Positions 1 through 9,669 of a stretch of DNA of 64,000 nt are shown in pieces. The translations under genes were made by a program, and so were the position numbers. Each line of letters begins with the position of its first letter. Position 1 is the stretch's first letter. The stretch comes from Monodelphis domestica (lineage: Eukaryota > Chordata > Mammalia > Didelphimorphia > Didelphidae), in NCBI RefSeq assembly GCF_027887165.1, contig NC_077230.1, forward strand, positions 327,778,415 to 327,842,414, written 5' to 3'. Below the pieces are notes generated by a model. It was not told where the DNA came from. It made no database searches and worked only from the letters and a program-made list of their open reading frames with translations.

Positions 1-149
1 TTTTCCAAACAGGATCTTACAAGCAATGGGGTATTTAGAAGGATATCTTTTGACTGTACTGATAATTTCATTTACTTCACCTGAGTGCCAGGGGAAAAAT
101 TCAGCTCCCTGCAACTCTTTACCCAAATTTGAGATTCCTCACTATCAGG

Positions 150-334
150 AGGCAACTCAGTGGCTCAGTGGCTTGAGAGCCAGGCCTAGGGACAAGAGGT
201 CCTGGGTTGAAATCTGGCCTCAGACACTTCCTGGCAGTGTGGCCCTGAACAGGTCATTTAAACCCCATTGCCTAACCATTACCAATCTTCTGCCTTCTGA
301 CAATAGGCATCTAAATGGATAATTAAAAAAAAAA
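150..334 (+). mobile_element. tRNA-derived SINE (marsupial SINE1/WSINE1 type)
   Basis: The head carries a pol III A-box-like block (TGGCTCAGTGG) and a B-box-like block (GGTTGAAATCTGG). The body has the usual order of conserved blocks (AGACACTTCCTGGC, then CATTGCCTA) and an A-run at 324-334. Three other copies occur in this window, at about 4493, 43931 and 52795. The family is non-autonomous and copied by LINE enzymes. The family name is from memory; the architecture is seen directly. Confidence 0.8.
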
Positions 335-2199
335 TCCAAGGAACTTTAAGGAGACTGGAGGTTATATTTTTAAGGCTTTTTGGACTCCAATTTTTTATTT
401 AAAAAATCTCTGTATTCTATTGCATTTTGCTGATTGTTTTGTTTAAGGTTTAACTTTGTGATTTTAAGTTCATATATTACTGCATCCAATACTATTCTGT
501 TACACTAAATCATTTTAATGTACTGGGTTTTAACTACTGTTCAATTCTGTTGCTTTTACCCTATAACTATACTGAACAAACATTTTTGAGTAATCCCATA
601 TAAAACAGCTTTTCTATTTTTGACTTTGTAAATTGTCACATAGAGGATAGATGGACTCCATCAGAAAATTGCTATAACAACCTTTGGAAAACTTAATGAA
701 CTAAATATCTCAAATTGATTTTAAGGGTTCTTTAGACATGATTTTTAGAATTTTTCTTAACAATCTGTGGTCATTTTGCCTGCCCCTAACACAAGGTAAG
801 GCCCATTTTAGTAGCTGAAGTGAAATACAATTATAACCCCCACCTCCCGCATTTATAAAAATGTGACTGGAAGCTGGGCAGTTAATCCCAAGGCATTTGT
901 ACCCCTAGAAGCCTCTAAAAAAGGAGCACCTCTCATTTATAACTCTTCAGCTAATTTTACTTCCACCAGAATGATATCTAGATTTCTTGATGATGTTCTA
1001 GACCCAAAATAAGTTTCACTTTGTTTACAAATATGTTTACCAAGGTTGAAAGATTTGCTATGTTTGTAAAAATTGTGACAAATATCCATCAGCTCATAGG
1101 CTTTTAAAAACGCCATATAGCAACTTATGTGAAATATGATAGTGGGTTTGTTTGCTATTGGAATTAATTGGGCTATTGAGAATTTTGGGGATATTGATAA
1201 CTACATATTTATAATACTGTTCAATTCATTTGCTTGTGCTCACAGTGGATCATGGCCAGATATGAAGAGGAAATGGATCTCAATTTTGGTGAGAAAGCCT
1301 TGTATTCTATATTTTCTTAGCTGACACAGTGTGTCAATGATTATAAGCTACATTTTTGAATTTTTTAAAACTCTTATTATATTTTTCTTGCATGTGCAAT
1401 ATACTATTTCAGTTTTTTATTTTTTCTCTCCTTTTTATATTTGAAGCACATGTCACCAGTATTAAGATTTTCTTTAACTTTTTTGATTTTGCATTAATAT
1501 AAGTTTAAAATACATTTGCTATAATGTCAATGCATGCCCCAAAAGCTTGAGACTATAAAAATGATGCCACTAATTGTTTAAAAAAAATTATGGGACTTTG
1601 CTTAATGATTCTGTCTGATTCCAGGACAAGATATACAAAAGAGCCATTGCACAGGGCCAAAGATAAACCAATCTAGGATGGATTGATGCACTTCTAAGCC
1701 AATACAAGGACTTGAACCTAGTGTGAAGACTCAAGGTTCGATGCTTAACATACATTAAGACATAGACCTTCCTTGTATCCACACTCACTCTAAAAATACT
1801 TACAGATGAGTATCCCTAACTTGGTTCCTACTTGGCTCCTATAATCTAGTCCCTTTTCTGTCTTTCATAGTGTGGCAAACTTCCTGTAGTCCTGGCAACT
1901 GACTGGGTAAATGCATCATTGCTTATGTCATTTTAATTGGGCCCTGATTCAAGGACCTATTATAGATCTATTTTTTCCTTTTCTTGGAATTTTTTACACA
2001 TAAGACTGTGATATTCTATATTTTCATCCAGAAATTATCTTTTTTATTTGGATTTTTCTGATGTCTTTTTTATTTCTCTTGCCAATTGATTCATATATCT
2101 CATAACTCAGCCATGCATCCCTAAGTGATCCTATGTTTTTCAATCACCCTCTTCACAGGGAAATGTAAAAATATTATTATTTTAAATTGCAAAGTTTAA
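335..2199. other. AT-rich stretch, no assignable feature
   Basis: The open frames are under 70 codons with no recognisable domain. I see no SINE head, LINE tail or LTR end that I can name. It is probably old, degraded repeat and unique intergenic or intronic DNA. Part of 1600-2200 could be internal sequence of the ERV remnant that follows, but I cannot show that. Confidence 0.4.
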
Positions 2200-2537
2200 A
2201 TTCCTTTTGAGAAGAATTTTAGGTTAAGAAACATGCTACCTCACCGAATCCAGAAACTGAACTGTTTCGAGAAGACACCATGAAGATGCCTGCAGACCAC
2301 AAGCTACACGAGAAAATCAAGAATGAACTTTGGGTGTGGTTGATTGAACATTTATTTGTATGTATACTTTCATGCCAAAGGGGACTGCCCCCTAACTGGC
2401 TTTTTGTCAATGTATCTAGCAATTATTGGTTTTGTTCTTTTTTCTTCTTATCCTCAAGTTATTATAATCTTTAAGTTGATTATGTTTTCATGATCCTTTT
2501 GGGGAAAATCTTTCCCAACAAGGATCAAATGGAGAAA
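2200..2537 (+). mobile_element. Possible internal remnant of an endogenous retrovirus-like element
   Basis: This stretch ends in a purine-rich run (2531-2537) directly before an LTR-like sequence starting TG at 2538. That is the layout expected of a polypurine tract next to a 3' LTR. The piece resembles a dispersed marsupial sequence I recall, but no gag, pol or env motif is readable and all frames are short. It is a broken relic at most. Confidence 0.3.
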
Positions 2538-2847
2538 TGTAAAAATGAAGATTTGAACCCCAGACTTCAGTCCCCAGAAGTCCTTGCTAGCTCCCAGAAT
2601 TCTCTCTAATCTCCCTGAATCTCACCTGAGTGCGAAATCACAAATTGTATGTAAGCTGACTCTCCGTCTACTTTGGCTCTCTCTCTCTCTCAGCTTCCGC
2701 TTCTAGGGACAAGTGGCTCTCTACCTAGCCGGCAAAATGTAGGTTGCATGTACTTTCTTATTTTGTATTTTCTTTATTTCTTAATCTTTAATAACCCTCT
2801 AAAAATATAATACTTTTATTACTAGAAACTAAATTTTAATCATAACA
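2538..2847 (+). repeat. LTR-like sequence 1
   Basis: It begins TG (2538) and ends CA (2847). Near the 3' end it has a TTCTTAT...TTAATCTTTAATAA block followed by CCTCTAAAAATATAATA. The same blocks occur in the same order in the sequence at 3267-3632, so the two are diverged members of one LTR family in the same orientation. The AATAAA-like signal here is mutated to AATAAC. No flanking duplication could be found. Confidence 0.5.
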
Positions 2848-3064
2848 CTAAGAACCAGATGGGTTAATGTGATCAAATTAAATGTTGATAGGAATATGGA
2901 GGAAAAGGTCTGATATTACATTGTTAGAGCATCTGTGAATTAATTTTTTTTAGAAAACAAGATGGAAATATACATTAAGAGATATAAAGCTATCCATGCT
3001 CATTGATCTAGGGATGCAATTACCAGAATTAGCCCCTAAGGGCGTTACTGAGAGAATAAAAAGC

Positions 3065-3076
3065 TGTGTGTGTATG

Positions 3077-3109
<33 letters not shown>

Positions 3110-3110
3110 G
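3065..3110. repeat. (TG/TA)n microsatellite
   Basis: Alternating TG, TATG and TA dinucleotides for about 45 bp, with two long TA runs. It is likely polymorphic in length. Confidence 0.9.
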
Positions 3111-3266
3111 AAAATATTCAAGGAAGCTTTGTTATAACAAAATAACTGGAAATAATAGCAATGAATGGGAAAAATGGCTGAATTGATTGTGATATTTGAA
3201 TGAAATGGATTATATTATGTTATTATTTTTTACATCCCCCCATTTGATCATTTTACTCCTATCAGG

Positions 3267-3632
3267 TGTAAAAAATAGACTTGAATACAGGACTACAATC
3301 CCCACGAGCCTTTGCTCCACTTCCCCAGAATGCCTTGTAATCTCACCTGGGCCGAGATCGAGAAGGTATTTAAGCTGATTCAAAGGCTTTTGAGCTCTCT
3401 TGCTCTCTTGGACTTCTGTTTTGGGACAGGCGTGGCTTTTTTTTATAATGTAGGTGAGGTTGTGTCTAGGCCTCTCTATGGCCTGGACACATGTTTCTTA
3501 TCCTGTATTTTTTTCATCCTTAATCTTCAATAAACCTCTAAAAAATATAATACTCCTTGCAGAGAGAAACTAATTTCTACCTGCCTCAGATGCCTCAGTC
3601 TCCCCAGTCTCCCCTAAATTTTAATCGTTACA
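3267..3632 (+). repeat. Solo LTR, same family as LTR-like sequence 1
   Basis: It starts TG and ends CA. A TATA-like GTATTTAAG lies at about 3366 and a clean AATAAA at about 3529, followed by a U5-like end. No polypurine tract precedes it, so it reads as a solo LTR left after recombination. It resembles 2538-2847 along its length but is less decayed. A matching 4-6 bp target duplication was not found, so the exact ends are approximate. Confidence 0.55.
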
Positions 3633-3954
3633 ATGCTCTCTCCTCCTTTAGCCTCAGAAACAAAATCTCCAAGATTTTCTTACTATATAAATATCAACTA
3701 CTATTATTATTATTGTTTATTGTTATAGCTAGTATTTCCCAAACCACCAGACCTATTTCTAGCCCAGCCTTTATAGCAATCACTAAGGGGATAAATTGTT
3801 GTATAGAGGAACTCGCCTTCCTTTTCACCATCAGCAACAACTACTGACCAAGTGCCACCAGTAAGGCACAAGTACCCCTAGGAGTGGTAGTATCCTACCA
3901 AAGAGCAGTCCCGCTTCCATCCTACCCTCACTGCAATCATTTGAAGAAATAATA

Positions 3955-4880
3955 CATATGATAATATGAATTTTTTATTATTTTCAGTTTCAAATTCTTT
4001 CCTTCCTTTCATCCCTTTCTACCCATCAATAAACAAGAAATATCCATTATACATGAAGTCATGCAAAACACTTTTTTTGCTTTAGTCACATTGGTAAGGG
4101 GCAAGAAAAATAAAGGCAAGAAAAAAATATTCTTCGGTATGCAACCTGAGTCCATCAATCCTCTGTCTGAAGATAGAGAGAACATTTTTCATCATGATTC
4201 CTTTGGAATTATCTTGGATAATTATATCGAACAGAATTACTACTAAGTCTTTCACAGTTGATTATTTTAAATATTTTACTGTTAATGTGAACATTGTTCT
4301 CCTTGTTCTGCTCACTTCGCTTAGCATTCATTGATATAAATAATCCACATTTTTTCAAAACCATCCCCTTCATTATCTTATAATACAATAGTATTCCTAT
4401 GCATTCATATACCATAATTTACCTTCCATTCCCCAACTGATGGACATAACCTTAGTTTCAAATTCTTTGCCTCCACAAAAAGACATGCTAAGGGGGTGTA
4501 ACTGGGTGTCTTGGTGGATTGAGAGCCAGGCTTAGAGAAGGGAGGTCCTAGATTAAAATCTGGCTTCAGACACTTCCTATCTGTGCAACCCTGGGCAAAT
4601 CACTTAAGTCGCATTGCCTAGCCCTTACTGCTCGTCTGTATATTGGGAAGGTAAGGGTTTAAAAAAATATGCTAAGAATACTTTTGTGGATATGGGCCCT
4701 TTTCCTTTTTCTTTGATCTCCTTAGGATATAAACCTAATCTCAGTATTACTGGGTCAAAGGTTATGCAGTGTTATAGACCTTTGGGGAAAGTCCCAAATT
4801 ATTCTCCAAAATAGTTGTACTAGTTCATAGTTCCTCCAACAGTGTCTTAGTAGGCCTAGACCTATTTTTCCACATCCTGG
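3955..4880 (-). mobile_element. 5'-truncated old L1 (ORF2 3' end and 3' UTR), split by a SINE
   Basis: On the minus strand this matches the C-terminal part of L1 ORF2 plus 3' UTR. The landmark blocks are the complements of AGTATTCCTATGCATTC, CCACAAAAAGA and GGGTCAAAGGTTATGCAG, as in the other L1 3' ends here. Frames are heavily broken. A tRNA-derived SINE interrupts it at 4493-4668. Confidence 0.65.
4493..4668 (+). mobile_element. tRNA-derived SINE with target duplication
   Basis: Same family as the copy at 150-334. It is flanked by ATGCTAAG at 4485-4492 and 4669-4676, extendable to ten bases with one mismatch. It lies inside L1-derived sequence and so is younger than that L1. It ends in a 7-A run. 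The B box is mutated. Confidence 0.85.
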
Positions 4881-5238
4881 AGCTGCTTTTTTAAAAAAAC
4901 CTATTAAGGTAGGAATAGTAGTAATTGTGTTGACAGGTGGGTTAGGAATATGGTTGGGATCAAGATTCCAGAGGTAATGATCACTGCTATCAATACTTAA
5001 TGTACCAATGCAGAGTTAGCATTGTGAACATATGTTGATGAGCCAAGATAATCACCAGGAACAGATGTGGAAAACCAAGAAAATAACCAGAAATGGATGT
5101 CAAAACCACCCACACTGGATGGCTTATGCCAAAAGAACAGAATTAATGATGTAATGATTTTGAGATTTAAGATAATAACTAAGTTTCTGCAGTGTGTCTT
5201 CTCAGACCCTGATGGAGATAGCACAGACTCTCAACATA
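4881..5238. other. No assignable feature
   Basis: Mixed-composition sequence between an L1 relic and a CORE-SINE. A 75-codon minus-strand open frame (4997-5224) has no recognisable motif and is not supported as a gene. Confidence 0.4.
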
Positions 5239-5515
5239 GACCCTAGGTAGCTAAGTAGTAGTAGAAGGAGCACTAAACCTCAAGTCAGGAAGACCTGAGT
5301 TCAAATCTAACTCCATATACTCGCTCTGTGACCTGGAGTAAGACACTTAACCTGTGTACTTTCTCAGTTTCCTCAACTCTAAAATGGGGGTAATAACAGC
5401 AACTAACTCCCAGAGTTGTTATGAGGATCAAATGGAAAAATATTTATAAAGCACTTAGCACAATTCCTGGTATGTAGGAGGCACTATATAAATGGTTATT
5501 TCTTTCCCCCTTCTC
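5239..5515 (+). mobile_element. CORE-SINE (MIR/THER1 type), near full length
   Basis: It has a tRNA-like head with GAGTTCAAATCTAACTCC as B box. The CORE blocks follow (TCTGTGACCT, CTCAGTTTCCTCA, TAAAATGGGGGTAATAACAG), then an L2-type tail (AGCACTTAGCACA...GGCACTATATAAATG). This is one of the better-preserved members of its group in the window. Confidence 0.85.
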
Positions 5516-5869
5516 CTCGTCCAGGAAGCATTGATATAATGTTCAACCTATTGTTAAAAGGAAAACTAAAACGAGTTCTGGACTTTATGCCACTGAGTTG
5601 GAACAATAGAAGGTGGAATGTTAGAGAGAAGATAGTAACAAGACTGACAATTGGTGGGGGAAGGGACAACTGGGAGTGGCATTTGGTCTTATGAGGAGCA
5701 CTTTCTTCCTGGCCCTGGAAGAGAAAGGAGCTCTATCCCAGTCTTGGGATAGAAGTGCCTCTATTTTCCTGATTTTCCCAGCTGTGTGCTCTCCCTGGAT
5801 TCCTGTGATTGTGATTGTGTCATCAACAAAAGGACTTAAAGGAAGCAGTTTGGACTGTAAGGTCAGTCT
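5516..5869. other. No assignable feature
   Basis: No recognised repeat. It may belong to the LTR-like element that follows on the minus strand, since the sequence character is continuous, but no boundary is visible. Confidence 0.35.
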
Positions 5870-6560
5870 CTAGGGGCATCAGCCCGAAAAGACAGGCCCA
5901 CCAGCTCTGAAAGTCAGAACTTTCTTCCTCTCCCTCTCTACTGCTAAGACTTTTGAAATTAAGAAAGCTAACACAGATATAACATAGACAGGAATAACAG
6001 AAACCCTCCACCAACCTATGGGGTCTGGTCTCAGCTCAAAAGCTGAGAGAGACTCAAACCTCATCTAGGGAATCCCTCTTCCCTCTTCCCTGATACCCTC
6101 CCAATCCAACTTGTTATTAAAATGTATCTTTATTGAATATCGCAGTCAGATAAGAGGACTAACATTTCAGGGGACATAGAGGGAGCTGAAACTCAGGACA
6201 GCCATTCAATTATAAACAGTCCTTACTGGACCCCCGCTGGGCAACTAAGTCTAGGGGGAGGCTTGTCCCTCAGAAGGGTCTGTGTTTACCTGCGCTGGGG
6301 TATCTGCAACATCATTTTATAGAGAAGACGTTCCCTCAAGCTGTCATAAGTGGCCCATTTCTCAGGAACCCCATTTTTTCAAAATATAGCCTCTCGGCAA
6401 GAGGCATCTCTCTCCTTTTACTTCACCATCAGCCATATTCCCTCTCTCCCTTCAACTCCTCCTTTCCCTGCTACAAAACCTTCAGTATCCCCTGTTCTAT
6501 AATCCCACCCATTTTCACTATAAATATAACACTATCTAAAAGCAGGTAGACAGTGTTCCA
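5870..6560 (-). repeat. Candidate LTR (minus strand)
   Basis: Read on the minus strand, it has a TATAAAAT box (complement of 6314-6321) followed about 180 bases later by AATAAA (complement of 6129-6134). These are the core promoter and poly(A) signals of an LTR in the right order. GC is higher than in the flanks. Ends and target duplication were not located and no viral gene is readable, so this remains a candidate. Confidence 0.35.
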
Positions 6561-6589
6561 AGTCTTGGACAGACCAGCAACTGTAGCTG

Positions 6590-6722
6590 AAATTTCTTTT
6601 ATGTGTTATCTCCCCTAGTTAGAGGTCTTTGGGAAAAGCGACAATCTTGATTATTCTATTTGAATCCCTAGTACCTAGCATAGTACTTGTCACATAGTAA
6701 GTGCTTAATAAATACTTCTTCA
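6590..6722 (+). mobile_element. L2-type LINE 3' end
   Basis: It carries the L2 3'-end blocks in order: GAATCCCTAGTACCTAGCA, CACATAGTAAGTGCTTAATAAATACT. Only the last ~130 bases are present. Confidence 0.7.
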
Positions 6723-6970
6723 TTTTATTCATTTATTCATCACAGACATACTGGGAAGAGGATATGACACAGTTTTGAGATGGCAGAACTAGTAAACAAA
6801 ATAGTGTGGAAGCATATAGGGATCCCAGAGATCCTCAACATTTCTCACTGAGGACTTAGCCCTGCCTACAAATGCATTAAGATTCAGTCACGATTATTCC
6901 TAGTAAGCCAGTCCCCTTCCTACCAAACTGTAGTTATTAGACATGAAACTTGAGTTTTATCTAGGTCTCA

Positions 6971-7110
6971 TTGGCAAGTGATTGGAATGCAAGGTGAGGG
7001 GGAGTGAGAAGTATAGGAGGAAAATACCAAACTTATGAACTTTGTACACTGGAAGAATGGTGATACCTTTGACAGAAATTGGGAAGTTTAGAAGAAAAGA
7101 GGAAAGAGCA
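6971..7110 (-). mobile_element. L2-clade LINE fragment (inverted arm)
   Basis: On the minus strand this matches an internal part of L2-clade reverse transcriptase, the zone around TTCCCAATTTCTGTC...CTTCCAGTGTAC. It is an inverted copy of 8801-8916; 26 bases are identical (7064-7089 against 8801-8826) and the rest is closely similar. Confidence 0.65.
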
Positions 7111-7559
7111 ATTCCCATAACCTATTCAAAAGTTGCTGGCCTTTCTAGTCAATCCCTTAATAAAGTACAGAAGTTAGGCCACATTAACACTGGTCATACA
7201 AGAATAATCTTTATTGTTTATATCAGGAATACTGGTTTGGATGAAACTAATCTGAGTACTTAAAAGATGATTAAATAAAAGAGAATGGAACTAAATCTTT
7301 CCATTGGTTGTTTCTGTCAGAAGGAGGAGGAAGAAGAATGAGAACAGAAATCTCATGTGCCCAATGAGTAATTGTTGCTATGGAAGACTGATTATATATA
7401 TGACAATAACTCTTATAAAAATAAAATGAAGTTGTGGTAAGGAGTCCATGTTCTTGAATCTTTGGCACTACCCACTTAAACTCACCTGGACCAAATGTGT
7501 ATGCCATCTGTGTCAATATGCCTGACACCACACCCCCTCCCTAACTTGGTTGACTCATC
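7111..7559. other. No assignable feature
   Basis: Sequence between the L2 fragment and the CR1/L3 relic. Small open frames have no motif. It could be further L2 sequence too decayed to recognise. Confidence 0.35.
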
Positions 7560-8396
7560 ACATTTTCAGGAGACACAAAGCTGAGAAAGATACCTAACGC
7601 AGTGGATGACAAAGTCTAAATCCATAAGAATCTTAACAAGTTGAAGCATTTGGACTAAATCTAATAAAAATGAAACTCAATCAGCATAAATGTAAAGTCT
7701 TGAACTTAAGTAAAAGGAAAAAAAAACTTTACAAGTATAAGATGGGGGAGTCATGGATAGACATCTTGAAAAATATATGTGGATTTTAGTTGATTTTAAG
7801 CTCCAAATGAGTCATATGTGCCAGCCAAAAAAAGCTAATGTGCTAATGTCATCTTGGGCTTCATTAAGAGGAGTACAGCTTCCAGGAATGGGAAAGTGCT
7901 AGTCCCACTGTACTCTGATCTCATCAGATCTCATCTGGAGCATAGATTTCAGTTTTGGGCACTACAGTTAAAAAAATAATATTGATAAACTAAAGAGTAT
8001 CCAAAGGAAGGTAACCAAAATGTGAAGAGCCTTGAGTACATGATATGTGAGGATCAGTTAAAGAAATTGGGCAGGTTAGCCTGAAGCCATGATGGCTATC
8101 TTTAAATATTTGAAAGATTCATATATACAAGAGAGTTTTAGACTTGGACAGAAGGCAGAAAATGAGCAAAAGAGGCCAATTTTGGCTTGATGTCAGAAAA
8201 GATTTCCCAACAATCAAGGCTATTTTAAAGAGGTAAGTATTACCTCAAGGGTTGGTGGACTTCCTTAGAAGTGTATAAATAGAAATTGGGTGACCACTTA
8301 TCAGAGATGTTATGCCAAAAATTCCTTTTATGTATTGGTTGGACTGCATGATCTTTGAAGTCACTTCCAACTTTCAAATTCTGTGATTCTGAATTT
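7560..8396 (+). mobile_element. CR1/L3-type LINE relic (3' part)
   Basis: Blocks typical of the CR1/L3 3' region occur in order: GATGACAAAGTCTAAATCC, AAATGTAAAGTCTTGAACTT, TCCCACTGTACTCTGATCTC, CATCTGGAGCATAGATTTCA, CTTGATGTCAGAAAAGATTT and TGGTTGGACTGCATGATC. It closes with the family's CTTCCAACT...TCTGTGATTCTG end. All frames are broken. This clade is among the oldest LINE groups in mammals. Confidence 0.75.
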
Positions 8397-8618
8397 TGGG
8401 GAAGCCATCATCAAAGTACGTATCCCAAGTGGTCAGTAAGAATAAAAAGCTGAAGATCAGGACATCTACAATGAAAACAAATAGACAGTAATATAAGTAG
8501 TCTGGAATAGGGAGCACATGCTGCTCAATAAACATTAGCGGTTTTGGCAAACAAAGACAAAGTCTTCTTGTTTCAGTGAATAGCTACCTCAAAATTTCTT
8601 AATATCCTATTTGGCAAC

Positions 8619-8716
8619 ATGATGTCCTTGAAAAAGTAATGCTTTTGGAGTCAAAAGACCTGGGTTTGAATCCAGCTCTACTACTTACCATCTATGACTC
8701 CTTGAGCAAAACGTAG
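8619..8716 (+). mobile_element. CORE-SINE/MIR fragment
   Basis: A degraded SINE head with a B-box-like GGGTTTGAATCCAGC at about 8672, followed by a short MIR-like stretch. Confidence 0.55.
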
Positions 8717-8736
8717 AACATTGAACATTTCAAACT

Positions 8737-9660
8737 TTGTCACAAGGATATAATAGACTCAATAGGTCTAAAATTGAATTCATCTTCCCTCCTCTCTTTC
8801 AAACTTCCCAATTTCTGTCAAAGGTATTTGAAATTCTTCCAGTGTATAAAGGTCATACATTTGGTATTATCCTATACTTCTCACTGCCCTTATTTTACAT
8901 TCCAATCAGTTGCCAAATCTTCTAATTTTTCTCTTCACATCTGAGCCCTTCTCTCCACTTACACAAAACCCACCTTAATTAAACATGCCCTCATCACCAC
9001 TCACTTATATTATTGCAACAGTCTCCTGAGTCATCTTCTTGCCTCAAGTCTCTCTCTAGTCTATTCAACACCTGATTGTCAAAGAAAGTCTCCGTAAGCA
9101 CAGATCTGATTAGATGATTCCCTTTCTCAGCCCACACCAGGGACTTCATATTGCCTCTGGAATGAAATATAAATTCCTCTATTTAGCCTTTAAAGCATTC
9201 ACTACCTGAACCTCACCTAGCTTCCCATCCTCACTGGCTATCACTTGTACTCTGTAACCCAGTGACTGACTTCTGTTTTCTTCAATAATGACACTTCATC
9301 TCCCATTTCTTTGTCTTAGAATTGGCTATTCAACCTTACTGTAATGTACTTTATCCTTGCTTTTGCCTCTTAGAATCTGTCTTCCTTTCAGATAAGAGAT
9401 GAGGCACAATCTTCTGCATGAAGCCTTCCTTGACTCAATTCCTAGAGTTCTTTCTCCCAAATTATTCCATAATTAGCTACCTTATATATACACTTACACA
9501 CACACAGTTTTGTATTTATGAGACTTGTACTTGTCTCTCCCATTGGAATGTAAATTCATTATAAGTAAGAGTTGTTTCATTCTTTTATATTTATGCCTGG
9601 CACCCAGCTAGGTGTCTAACACATAGTAGGCATTTAATAATTGTTGATCTTTAAAATTAA
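8737..9660 (+). mobile_element. L2-clade LINE: end of reverse transcriptase plus 3' UTR
   Basis: The first ~190 bases still translate to a decayed match of the L2 reverse transcriptase C-terminal region (SKIEFIFPPL, then FGIILYFSLPL where the family has GVILDSSLSL). L2 blocks follow (TATTGCAACAGTCTCCTGA, TTGCCTCTGGAATGAAATA, CATGAAGCCTTCCTTGACTC) and the standard 3' end (CTGGCACCCAGCTAGG...CACATAGTAGGCATTTAATAA). It ends exactly where L1 copy A begins. Confidence 0.75.
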
Positions 9661-9669
9661 GGATTTGGA

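Noticed and set aside
150-334. Possible tRNA gene from A- and B-box-like blocks
   Set aside because: The tRNA-like head belongs to a SINE; it is followed by a SINE body and A-tail, and the cloverleaf is degenerate. The same applies at 4493, 43931 and 52795.
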